Of a stretch of 64,000 bases of DNA, positions 1 through 11,019 are shown piece by piece. Within the stretch, counting starts at the first letter, position 1, and each line of letters opens with the position of its first letter. The notes beneath the pieces were generated by a model that did no database searches, was not told the origin of the DNA, and was given only the letters and a program-made list of their open reading frames with translations. The position numbers and the translations under genes are program-made. Source of the DNA: Nageia nagi (Eukaryota > Pinophyta); the NCBI GenBank assembly GCA_050084985.1, contig JBITNC010000001.1, forward strand, positions 49,848,001-49,912,000, in the 5' to 3' direction.

Positions 1-97
1 AGTTTGATTTTCTTATGACTACAAGCTCCCACTTGCACATTTGCACTAGGAGAAACATACTCAATCCTCTCTTACCCATTTCATTACACTTAAATAA

Positions 98-150
<53 letters not shown>

Positions 151-1587
151 TATAGTTATCTCCATCCACTACATCCATTGAGATATCCTTGCATATTTAT
201 AGGAACCTAACTCTTGATAACTTAAGTAATATGAATCTCACTATGAGAAGCAACTTATAGGTCATTATTAGTTGTAACATTTGATCTCTTGATACCATAT
301 GTAATATAAACCCTTCCTTCTCCATGTACAAAAATCTTCAATCCCCATAGAAGATCTTACTCATGATCTCATCCCTCTTGCTTTGATCACTCTCTACCTC
401 TATCCATTTATCCTCAATTAGAATATGATATAATCATAGATATCCTCTAAGGTGATTATCATTGTTCCTATTAGTAAATTGAATGTGTTGATGCAAGAGT
501 CTTATCTCTCCACTAACATCATCATAATGACACATATACTTACACCCTCATAATCTAATCGATGTAACCAATCCCACTGTATGTAGAAAATCTCAATCTA
601 TATTTATGAATAACTTTCATCTCAAAGAGGAGAGGCACAAACTTGTGCTTCAACTTCACTCACCTTTATAAGTGAACTATTAGACACATCTTATCCTTTT
701 ATCCTTCAAAAAACATCAACAATGCCCTTCCCCACATTGAAAAGGAAATCTTGGCCAACCAATTGTTGACCAACTTTTTATAGTTTATATAAACCATATA
801 TTCATAATCTATGGTCTAAATACATTTTATATATTATATGAAATTCATGGTTCATATATTTGTATGGCTTATGCAAACTATACAGCCAAAATTGATGGTT
901 TACCTAGTGATTCTATATTGTACAAGATGTATATTTTATATATACCTACAAAAAAAAGAATAAATAAAAAAATATAAAATATAAAAGAAATTAAAATAAA
1001 ATATATACATTTAATTATTATTTCTAACTAGCCTAATTATCATCTTTCTTCCATGTTTCTCTAATTTTATTCCATCTATTAAAATTATAAAGTGGGTGTA
1101 GTACACTAGCCTATCCTTCACTCCCTCCCTCATCTCTATAGTGACATCTTGATCTTATATTTCATTTTTACTAACTCAATATCTAACTCTTATTTTTTAC
1201 TTTCACTTTTTCATCCAAAGAACATTTTCACTAAATGTGATGGTGAAAATGATATGTTAAGTTCACTTATGTAGTCTTGTGCTTATGATCAATATGGAGC
1301 CATACAACCAACCCTTAAACCCTAACCATCTTATTGATCCACTAAACCCTAATTGTTTGATTGATCATTACACCATTTTGCTCATCTCCTTCACAATTTT
1401 TATTTCCTCCTTTCATATTTTTTTACCCCATATTTCATTCTTCTCTTTCTTATTTTTTCTTTTGTTGACTTTGTAACTAGCCTCAATTTAATCATAGCAA
1501 CTTGAGGCTACATAACCTCACATGTTAGTTCACTATATAAATTGAATATGCTTAATCAATGCAATATGTAAAAATAATTGAAATTTC
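1..1587. other. AT-rich stretch without a gene
   Basis: Apart from an AT microsatellite near the start, I see no coding sequence, RNA gene or clear transposon end. The only longer open frame (1279..1476) is a hydrophobic, T-rich run with no recognisable domain. Probably old, decayed intergenic sequence. Confidence 0.5.
100..154. repeat. (AT)n microsatellite
   Basis: An almost pure AT dinucleotide run of about 55 bases with one AA interruption near its end. Similar runs occur at 25964..25989 and 62384..62456. Confidence 0.95.
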
Positions 1588-1984
1588 TTACATCTTTGAT
1601 CAATTAATTTCTCACCATTTCTCAAAATAGAACCATATCAATTTTTTAATTTTTCACCTTAATCATATGCACTAAAGATAGTGGATATTCCATGTATATA
1701 ATTATTTTTGTACCATATATTATCCTTGCAAACATGGTACAAAAGGGGTAAATGTACACACCTAAAAATCTTATTTTGATTCCTAATCACTATAATTAGT
1801 ATCAAATACTTTTGATCAACGCCCTAATTATTTAGTTCCTCATTAACATTAATTATATTAATTCAATTGCTAATGTAATTAATTAAAAAATCCCCATTTT
1901 TGGGTTCCTAAGGGGACAACACATTGGTTAATGCTTTGATTGATCTCTAGGAGGTCCTAGCTAGGTTCAAATTTCACTAGTTAT
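1588..1984 (+). repeat. dispersed ~390-bp repeat, copy 1, with tRNA-like boxes
   Basis: This segment is closely similar, in direct orientation, to 8017..8393. Shared text includes the run around 1750 (tacacacctaaaaatcttat) and a 3' part where TGGTTAATGC is followed about 40 bases later by GGTTCAAATTTC. The two pieces resemble the A and B boxes of a tRNA-type RNA polymerase III promoter; copy 2 has the better B box (GGTTCGAATCTC). A tRNA-derived SINE is possible, but the repeat extends some 300 bases upstream of the boxes, which is not usual SINE layout. Family not recognised. Confidence 0.5.
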
Positions 1985-2247
1985 GTCATATGATAATATT
2001 AGAACTTGAAATTTAAATTCACTTTATTACTATTTTTCTTTTGAATGATTATTATTTTCTAGATATCTAATTATTATTTAAATAAATACAAAATTAATAA
2101 ATTCCATAATTGTGTATACTGATAGACATTACAAGTAAACCAAGAAAAAATAAATCAATTTTGACCTACTAAATATGAAAAATAAATTATCAAAATATCA
2201 AAATTAGATCATATAGCTCATACAACTAACCAAGGGGATGTTACAAA

Positions 2248-2252
2248 AAAGT
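2248..2252. repeat. target-site duplication (left) of the 2.9-kb LTR element
   Basis: AAAGT directly precedes the left LTR. The right flank has GAAGT at 5187..5191. The uninterrupted repeat copy at about 61247 has GGAGT followed by TAAGG, which supports a 5-bp duplication with one base changed. Confidence 0.7.
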
Positions 2253-2670
2253 TATTACGATCCCACATCCTAACATATACTTAGGTTTATTTATGCTTTA
2301 ATTAATTTAATTATTTGTTTGTCCATATTTTGACCATAACTTTTGACTCGAGTGTTTGTTTGAGCTCATTCTTTTTCTAGATTTTGTATAGTTTGAAGCT
2401 CTACTATTTTTCTATGTTGTACTCAATTAAGATGTTATAAAAGGCTAAAAATGTCATATTATAGCCAAAATTTTCATTTTAATGTTAGGTCATATTTCCA
2501 ACATTAGGGAAAGAGGACTATAAATACTTGTAACAAGGGTAAAGAGGGTAAAAGAAAATTATTTTATCTTTTTGAGTTGTAAGGAGGAAACCCCCTTGAC
2601 GTTACCTTTTATTTGTATTGTTATTCATATTTGGGGTAAAACCTCTTTTAGTTATACTAAGGTATTAACA
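2253..2670 (+). repeat. left (5') LTR of the 2.9-kb element
   Basis: Matches 4773..5186 across its length, with numerous substitutions and small indels. It runs from tattacgatccc to ttaaca. The end is set by the primer-binding site that begins two bases later. The canonical TG start is kept in the right copy but has changed to TA here. Confidence 0.85.
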
Positions 2671-2672
2671 AG

Positions 2673-2686
2673 TGGTATTAGAACCT
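2673..2686 (+). promoter_or_regulatory. primer-binding site, initiator tRNA-Met type
   Basis: TGGTATTAGAACCT lies just inside the left LTR. It differs at a few positions from the usual plant TGGTATCAGAGCC site, which pairs with the 3' end of initiator tRNA-Met. Confidence 0.75.
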
Positions 2687-2911
2687 CAATTTTGGCTACT
2701 TGTGGGCTTCTCTATGTGGTCACACCAAGTGAGAAAGCTAGAAATTATCCTTTTTACAGTTGAAACTCTGGCCATTTTTTTTCAAATTGGAAGGTCACAT
2801 AAAAGTGAAACCCTATAAATTGCTATTTTTATAGCCAAAAATTTATCCATTTGTTTTTTCAAAATCTCAAGAAACCCTCAAACTTGTCACTTGAACTAGC
2901 TTGTATTCCAC

Positions 2912-4325
2912 ATGGAGGGTAAAAGATCTAAAGACCCCACCTTGGAAAAATTAAATCATGAGGTTAAATAGCTTTGAGTTTAGCTTCATGGAGTTAACCT
3001 CCAATTAGCTCTTCAAGATATAAATGATAAGCTTGTGGCATTGACCACTAAATATGATTCAGTGCAAACATGTTTACTATAAGTACAAAAATTTAAAATA
3101 GCTATGCAATAAGTAACTTCATCAAGTTTAAGTTTTCAATAATATTTAAGGAATAATACTCAAATTCAAGCATAATAGGTGCATATGGGAGGCCCAAAAG
3201 CCTTCATCCTCCCATGAACAATGAAGTTGAATTTTCCTAGATTTGATAGAGTATCCAACAAGATGGATTTATAGAGTAGAATAATATTTTACATTGAATC
3301 AAATTCCAAAGGCTCAAAAGGTCAATATCTCTTCTTTCCATTTGAAGCATAAGGCCATTCAATGGTATCAACAGTTCAAAAAACTAATGGGACCCTATAT
3401 TAGGGTGATTTTACATAGAATTTGTTGGTAAAGTTTGGCCCAAGTGATTTTGAGGATTTCATAGAAGCCCTTAGAAAACTACAATGAACATCAATAGTGA
3501 AGGATTATTAGACATAATTTGAAAAGCTTGCAAACCACATAGAGGTATTAGATGAAGCTTTTTATAGGAGTTACTTCATTAGTGGTCTAAAGGAAGACAT
3601 CAAGATAGAAGTCAAAATGTTTAATCCTACCATTATTATATAGGATATTAGATTGACCAAATTGGGAGAAGATAAATTCAATGCCTAATGCAAACAAGGG
3701 AAGCAATCATTCAACAAACCCAAATGTTCTTAAGCTACTCCAAAATCTATGCATTCATTTCAAATTAAGCAACTTAGTTAGGAGGAAATGAATGAGTGTA
3801 GAGTGAAGGATCTTTGCTATAATTTTGATGAAAATTATGCACTTGGCCATAGGTGTACTACACATAGGTTGTATTTGGTTGACTCTAATGTTTCTAATGA
3901 TTCAAAGGATGAGACAAATATCAAGAAAGAAGCTAATAATCCTGAAATAACTAAAGAAGAAGTTCTTATAATTTCTTCTGATTTCCTTGCAAGAATTGTG
4001 ATACCTCAAACAATGAAATTTCATGGATATTTCAAAAAATAATCCCTCATTATTTTACTTAACTCCAGAAGTATACATAATTTCATTGACCTTAATGTAG
4101 TCAAATAGGCTAATTATTTTATATATCCTCAAAATAATTCTAAAGTAATGATTGGTAATGGAGGTATAATTTCTTACAAGGGGAAATATTGCAATTTTAA
4201 TCTCAACATGGATGATAATCAAATGCAGAGTGACATGTATGTACTTCCATTAGGAGTGTGTGATGTGGTCTTAAGAGTTCAATTTGTTGCATACATTAGG
4301 ATCTATATTATGGGACTTCCTTGAA
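2912..4325 (+). pseudogene. decayed gag-protease polyprotein
   Basis: Read mostly in one frame with many stops, this resembles a Ty3-type gag followed by protease. The first ATG lies at 2912. The middle (about 3420..3640) reads like a capsid domain. A zinc-knuckle remnant is the stretch CYNFDENYALGHRC at about 3818..3859. The aspartic protease core appears near 4060 as RSIHNFIDLNVV, where the family has a D-S/T-G triad before THNFID; the catalytic Asp is not visible in this frame. A downstream conserved patch reads MYVLPLGVCDVVL. The only long open part is 3788..4042. It is certainly dead. The nearest relatives are probably plant chromovirus gag-pro proteins. Confidence 0.75.
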
Positions 4326-4758
4326 CTATGGATGAAATTCATTATTTAAGGACATACATATCATCTCACTAAACTACATGCTGATCCATAATAATTTTAA
4401 GTTCTCATAGGATGGAGAAGTTGATTCAAAAAGGAAAAAATAGGATGGTAGGAAAACTATTTGCACTACATCCAACTGCTCAAGCTTGAGAGGGAGCTAA
4501 ATTAATAGAGCTACAAACATTGTTAGCACATCATTAGGGGTTTTTGAATAACCATAAGGGATACCCCCCAATCACCCTCAATACCACACTATACAACTAA
4601 TTCTTGATAATCAACCACCTAATATATGACCCTATTATTATCCTTGTTTGCAAAAAGATGAAATTGAAAAGCTAGCACCTGAAGATACAACTTGGTAAAA
4701 ATCATATAAGCTTCAAGAGGAGTTTCTAAATTTCCATATTTGAGGAAAAATTTATTTT

Positions 4759-4772
4759 TAAGAGGGGTGGTA
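4759..4772 (+). other. polypurine tract of the 2.9-kb element
   Basis: The purine-rich stretch taagaggggtggta lies immediately before the right LTR, where plus-strand DNA synthesis would start. Confidence 0.65.
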
Positions 4773-5186
4773 TGGTAGGATCCCACGTCCTAACATTTAC
4801 TTAGGTTTATTTATGCTTTAGTTAATTTAATTATTTTATTGTCTATATTTTGGCCATAAATTTTTACTTGGGTGTCCATTTGAGCTCATTATTTTTTTAG
4901 GTGAATTTGAAGCTCTATGATTTTTCTACATCTTACTTAAGTAAGATTTTATTAAAGTATAAAAATATAATCTTATATCCAAAAATTTTATTTTAATGTT
5001 AGGCCATATTTTTAACATTAGGGAAAGAGGACTATAAATACTTATAAGAAGGGTAAAGAGGGAAAAGGGAAAATCATTCTATCTTTTTGAATTGTAAGGA
5101 GGAATCCCCTTTGAAGTAGCCTAAAATTTGTATTGCTATTCATATTTGGGGTAAAACCCTCTTTTAGTTATGTTGGGATCTTAATA
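4773..5186 (+). repeat. right (3') LTR of the 2.9-kb element
   Basis: It begins TGGTAGGATCCCAC and ends TTAATA, pairing with 2253..2670. It is followed by GAAGT and then by the interrupted dispersed repeat, which resumes exactly as in the copy near 61250. Confidence 0.85.
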
Positions 5187-6150
5187 GAAGTTAAGGACAA
5201 GTCTATAACCTCTATCATGTGATAAGAAAACCATGTATAATCTAATTTGGAATATTGATGATCTAAATATAAATTTTAATATGCCACATTTTAGTATCAT
5301 GAATAAGTAAAATGGCATAAAATACTATAAAAATAATTAAAATTGTAAGAGAAAAAAAAAAAGATAACTTTCTTATATATGATACATATCACATTGCTCT
5401 CAAGCTAGTGTAGATACCTACAAAACCATGTTGTTCAACACTATATAGGGACAGGGTCACATAAACTATAGTTGTCAAGTGGAAGCCAATTATATGTGTA
5501 TACTAGCTCATCTCTTCGATGAATACCAATTTTTCATAATTTTGGCATCATGGCCACAACAGGATGTGGAGATGTTGCTTTTAACACTTGTCCAAAAAAG
5601 CCCTTAAGAGTACTTTTTGTTCTAAAAAATAAAAGCTAAATAGTCTCAATATTGTACTATACCTCTCAAAATAATACAAAGTTTTTTTAAACAACCGAAA
5701 AAATGATACATATCATGTTAATGAAATTTATTTTTAGGTAGGGTAATAATCCTGTATAGCTCACCATATGTATTTAACTTTGAAACTCTCTACTCAATGT
5801 AAATAAAAATGGTGCAATTAAGATATTTCATATATATTTAAGCTACTTATGAGAAAAAATATACAAATGTAATTGATAAAATGGTTTTTATTTCCTATAC
5901 AATTTCATATTATGGCATATATTTTGACTTATTTAACTACTCTTTCAAGAAGAAGTAATAAACATTAATTCATACATTTTATTTCATGTTATTTAATGTC
6001 ACTCTTTAACATATTTTGGCATATGTTCTTAAAAAAATACAATGAAAGAAATTTTTCGCTACTACTTTTTTATTATAGGAATCTCTTCATAGGTCAAATA
6101 TCTTATTCTATTATTTGTTATGGTGCACTCACATAAGGAATCAATACTTT

Positions 6151-6646
6151 ATCCCTTTAGAACCCATACAAGGCTCTTACATAGGAGGATCATCATGACA
6201 TTTACTAATCATCTCTTTTCATAATATGTTTTGTATGAGGATAGGATTCATCTCTTCTCTTGCACCATTCTTAATATAAGGATATAATCATATACTAGAA
6301 TCAAACATGTCATGACTATTGGCATGGGTAGAAATCATGGTATATAGAGCTTTGTTTATAGTATGTGATGCAAACTATATATTAAATTATTCTTCTTTAT
6401 CCCTTTAGAATCCATACAATGCTCTTACATAGGAGGATCATCATGGCATTTACTAATCATTTTCCTCTCATAATATGTTTTGTATGAGGACATAATTCAT
6501 CTATTATCTTGTACCATTCTTCATATAGGGACATAATCATATACTCGAATCAAATATATCATGACTATTGGCATGGGTATATTTTCATGGTTTATACTTT
6601 TTTTATAGCATATTATGAAAATTGCATATTAAATTATTCTTCTTTA
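6151..6646. repeat. 248-bp tandem duplication inside repeat copy A
   Basis: Two adjacent units (6151..6398 and 6399..6646) share long stretches, beginning atccctttag and including attaaattattcttcttta. The other copy of the dispersed repeat, around 62190..62460, has the unit only once. The duplication therefore arose in copy A or was lost from the other. Confidence 0.85.
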
Positions 6647-7605
6647 GTCTTTTCTACATATTTTGAGGTTTACTATCATTTTCCATGTTGTCATAGTAGG
6701 ATATGATCTATATATCTTCCTATATCAAATTGACCATGAAGATCTTCTTCATTTTAATAATTTTAAATTGATATCTATTTTAAATTTGTATCCTCAACAT
6801 TGACCATTACATCAAAACCTAATCCATATGGTTGAAAGTGAATGTAGGTAAACCCTTACTTGTCTCTTTCTAACTTAAGGAAATCCTTTACAAGTTTTAT
6901 AGATTTATAGTAGTAAATTGGTTGATATAGAGCAACTTACAAACTCATATTTACTTACTACTTTATTCTTTGATCAAACCTACACTTTAATTTTTCCCAG
7001 CTCTATCCTAAGGAAAGTAAAAGTAAATACTAAACTTATATATGTTAAATTTTGTATGTTTCTAAACTCAACTCATTAGTTCCATTTTAAATCATGTTTC
7101 ATATGTTTCTATAGTTGAACTATCTTTCTTGTATGTATTAGTTGTTGTAGTTTTGGATCATATTTCATATACACTTATAGACTTGGCTTGTTTAGCATTT
7201 TTACCTACCAGTTGTCTTTCATAGGTGCCATTGATGATGACTCGAACATTTTTAGAGGGAAGTACATATTATAGACCTTTCCAAGCATGCTGCACCATGT
7301 TTGATTAGGATGGGATATCAACTTTTTTCATGGGTTTGTGTGCAATTTGAGACTATAATTGCATCATATACATCACATTTTTAAACAAAAGGAATTAGAA
7401 CCTCCCATTCTATAATTTCTATCTCTTTCATTATCTACCTTGCAGGGGAAGTAATCTCCATGATCAAATATATTTGACTATAATAAAGGAGACTGAACCC
7501 ATGACTTTGATCAGGGGAAAATATGCTCCTTGGTTGAAGAATTTACTGTCTAAAATTACAAGGAAATAATGTGTGATGGGTCTATATGGAAATACTATTT
7601 TTTAT

Positions 7606-8016
7606 ATAATAATTATTAACATTTAGTTCTTCCTTCCATGGGTGCAAAAGAGAATTGATCTTGCCACTTGAGATACTATATTTGTTGTAGATTAGTTCTA
7701 TGGTGTTGTTTTGATTACAAAGCATGTGAATGTTTACAATATGATGATCTAGAGTCCTCACCATAATGATATAGAAGATTTATGCATATCATTGTGCCAT
7801 GGTCACCCTTGCCATCATGAATTGTATCTACTTTTATCATATCATACAAATGAATAGCCTAGCCTAGGTCATTCATGGTATGGGCCTATATGAAGCATAG
7901 GAGGAGATTTTGTAAGGGATATTGATAGAGTGGATGTAATAGATAATACATAGATGGAAGATACAATACGATTTGGGAGGGACATGTTCCACCATTAAGA
8001 GACATTGGAATTTATT
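7606..8016. other. gap without recognisable features
   Basis: AT-rich sequence between the dispersed repeat copy A and the ~390-bp repeat. I see no gene, RNA or transposon end. Confidence 0.5.
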
Positions 8017-8393
8017 TCATCTTTATCAATTAATTTCTTACCATTTCTCAAAATAAAACCATCTCAATTTTTAAAGTTTTCATCTTAATCATATGCATTA
8101 AAGATCATGGGTACTCCATGTCTATAATTATTTTTGTACCATATATTTATATTTGCAAACTTGGTACAAAAGAGATAAATGTACACACCTAAAAATCTTA
8201 TTTTGATTCCTAATCACTATCATTAGTATTAAATAGTTTTGATCAACCTCCTAATTATTTAGTTCTTCATCAACATTAATTATATTAATGTAATTACTTC
8301 TAAAAACCATATTTTAGGGTCTTCAAGGGGAAAACATGTTAGTTAATGCTTTGAATGATTTCTAGGAGGTCCTAGGTTCGAATCTCACTAGTT
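8017..8393 (+). repeat. dispersed ~390-bp repeat, copy 2, with tRNA-like boxes
   Basis: Direct repeat of 1588..1984. Near its 3' end it has a good B-box match, GGTTCGAATCTC, preceded by a weaker A-box-like TAGTTAATGC. This could be a tRNA-derived Pol III promoter remnant from a SINE. Confidence 0.5.
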
Positions 8394-9639
8394 ATTCTAT
8401 TACACCATAGTGGGGCTACTATTTGTCTATTATCATGCTATTATCTACAAGCTTCCAGGTGATAGTGGAGACTTTAAAATATCTACCCTAGTAGTAGCCA
8501 TGATGGGATTCCTAGAACAATTTGCCTCATGATCTCATAAAAACAAAGTTCCCACTTTAGGTATATAAATACATCCTTAGCTATTAGTGATTGATTTCCA
8601 CTAGATTTATCATCACTCCCTAACCCCTTTTTAATCTAGATTGTGATCTCTATAAAATCATGCTCTAAATTTAAATTCCAATTGATTTTAGTTTTCCTAC
8701 GAAGGCCCACTTTGCCCCCATATCATGCTTTTACATAAACTCCCCCCACTCATAAATGTGGACGAAAAAATATATCCTCTAATATTCATGAAATCTAATG
8801 CCTCTCTTCCCAAAATACCTATAACCTTAACTATGCTATTAAAAGTTAAAATATTTAGATTTAGCCTAGCTAATTTCAAATACTTGACCTCCCACGTATT
8901 TAAGATAAAATGTCACTTTATCTCTAGGGTCACCCTCCCCCAAATCTATAAATAGATCCCTATTTTGTGAAGAAAAGGGGAGAGTTTTTAAGATTGACTG
9001 CAACCTTATAATGTTGAAATAAATTTAGAATCCCCTATACTTCCATGTTATTCCTTTTTTTAGTTCTTGATACAAATTGTTACAAACCTTGCATAAAAAA
9101 TTGCTTCACACTTCACTGATGACCCAAGAAAATATAAGAGAATATCACCATGGTTACACAATTGAATTTCAATCCCTTATGCTTGTACAAAGCCATCTAG
9201 TTGGTCCTCATGCAATCAAAAATTTCACTTTAGTCTTCAAAATCTTGAATAGGTAATATGTAAGTAAACCCCTTTCTTTTATATATTCAATTTTATTTTA
9301 ACCATAAACCCCTTTCTTTTATGTATTCAATTTTGTTTTAACCATTTCATGTGTTAGAGAAATATGTTTACAAAAGAGTTTGACCCATCCTTGAGGCATA
9401 GTCTATTGGATATAAAGGCAAGCTTAAAGTAGTACCTCTACTTTTTATTTTTGTTTGATATATACATGTAATGATTTAGAGCAAATAGTGGTACCTTAGA
9501 AACCCACTCATAATGGAGGTTTATTAGCTACTAATTTGTGGTAGATTTGATATGTATTTTATCCTTAACAAATGCATTTTTTAACTAAATATATTTTATA
9601 TACAAATATTAAGTGAGAACAACATCCATACACCAAGAT
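8394..9639. other. stretch upstream of the LINE without a recognised gene
   Basis: I see no coding domain here. A canonical TATA-like string, CTATAAATAG, lies at about 8945..8954, and a 40-bp tandem duplication at 9265..9344. Part of the stretch could be 5' sequence of the LINE, but I cannot place the LINE's 5' end. Confidence 0.45.
9265..9344. repeat. 40-bp tandem duplication
   Basis: Two adjacent 40-bp units beginning taaacccctttctttta, differing at two positions. Confidence 0.9.
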
Positions 9640-10560
9640 GAGTGCACATTAAATTCAAAAGGAATGCAACCCAATGATCAAAGTAATGTGGTGAATAAGT
9701 CTAGAACATGCTCAGAACCAAAACCCCCAAAGGAATGGAAGAGTATGCTATTATAAGAGAAATTTTTCTTGGAGGAAGCCATAAATGTGGTTTTGGAGCT
9801 TAATTTTGCAAAAGATCCGGTATCACTATTCAAAAAAGTATAATAGATTTGGAGGAAAGTGATATTAAGAATGCCCTAGTTAGTAGATTTGTAGGTGTCA
9901 GACCACTAATAGATCTCATTCAAAGATGGATTTAGGATAGATGTAGTACTAAGGGACCAATTACCCTCATTACACTCATAAGAGAATTTCTCATTTTCAA
10001 ATTCCAATTCAAAGAAAACCTTCAAAAGGTGATGAAGATAGGACCATGGTTTTTAGGAAAAAAAAGGGTTGGTAATCAAGAAATGGAATAAAACAATTTC
10101 ACTAAATACTAAAAAATTTAATCTTATTCCTACTTGTGTCTCACTACTAGGACTTCATCCTTCCTGTTGATATCCAAGTGTAATAGTTAGAGTGACCAAA
10201 GCTATTGGTTCATTAGTCACAATAGAGAGAGATCCACATTTGAAATTGAAATTCATTGATGCTAGGTTTATAGTTAATTTGGATATCACTAAATCTTTGG
10301 TAAAAAAAATTAATTGAAAATGAAAGATGGAAGGGAATGGACTCAACCTATCTTCTATGAAAACCTGCCAGTTTAGTGTGATATTTGTAAAAGCTTTGAC
10401 CACTATGTGAAAGATTATCTAGAAGAGAAAGTTAGGGATGAGGAGAAATGAGATCAGGTAAGATTAGAAAATTCTAATCAAAATAAAGATGGAGAGAATG
10501 AATGGAAAATGGTACCAAATCATAAGAGTTGAAAAAATAGGAAAACTTTTAGTAAATAAA
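9640..10560 (+). pseudogene. LINE ORF1 remnant (DUF4283-like)
   Basis: Translating the plus strand with frame changes gives text typical of ORF1 of plant L1-type LINEs. There is a DUF4283-like part (about 9900..10080, including KIGPWFLGKKGLVIKKWN), then a patch VRVTKAIGSLVTIERDP, then a weak zinc-knuckle-like tail around 10380 where most cysteines are lost. The protein normally binds the LINE RNA in trans to ORF2. Many stops and frame changes make this copy dead. It sits 5' of the endonuclease at 11020, the expected order. Confidence 0.6.
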
Positions 10561-11019
10561 AACTAAACTCCCTCAAAACCCCCAAACAAAAATCTAAAAT
10601 ATGGTGACAAGACTAATAATCCTTTGACTAGCAAACATCCTTATGTAGTTCTAAGCATTCTAGAAGGAAATGATAGAGAAAATATTGAATATAAATCTAA
10701 TTTATTAGAAATGAAGTAGTAGAAATGAAAGTATTTGAGGTGGTTGAAGGAGAATATGGAGAAGAGGAAGTAAGAAGGATTATAAAGAGAGTAAGGAATG
10801 TAGACAATCAAGCTATGGTCATGCAACATCAAAATGTGGGATTGGATATCCCATATTGAAATATTATAAACACCAGAAAAACTCCAAATGTTGGACAAGC
10901 TCACCAAAGGAGAACATCTTTGGGAGAGATCATAAGTAGGCTTACTGAATAAGATATCGCTAATGATAGTAATGCACTCTAAAGCAAAGTGGAGGCTAGG
11001 GAGCCTCTATTGGTCCTCA

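Larger units (their letters stand above)
2253..5186 (+). mobile_element. non-autonomous Ty3-like LTR element (gag-protease only), 2.9 kb
   Basis: The element has two LTRs of about 415 bp, a primer-binding site like the initiator tRNA-Met one, a purine tract before the right LTR, and a decayed gag plus aspartic protease between them. No reverse transcriptase, RNase H or integrase sequence is present, and the internal region is only about 2.1 kb. It must have depended on a relative for copying and integration. The insertion into the dispersed repeat is proven by the uninterrupted copy at 60965..63420. The gag zinc knuckle and protease style resemble plant Ty3 chromovirus polyproteins; this assignment is inference. 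Confidence 0.85.
1985..7605. repeat. dispersed ~2.5-kb repeat, copy A, interrupted by an LTR element
   Basis: Positions 1985..2252 followed by 5187..7605 match 60965..63420 in direct orientation over nearly the whole length. The shared part starts with a run ending in atattagaacttg and ends near ggaaataatgtgtg. Copy A differs by the inserted LTR element at 2253..5186 and by a local 248-bp duplication at 6151..6646. Sequences outside these limits do not match between the copies, so this is a dispersed repeat rather than a large segmental duplication. I could not find terminal inverted repeats or a coding domain that would name the family. Orientation is arbitrary. Confidence 0.7.

Noticed and set aside
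8945-8954. TATA-like CTATAAATAG as a gene promoter
   Set aside because: In a highly AT-rich background such a word is expected by chance, and no host gene follows; only the decayed LINE starts some 700 bp later.
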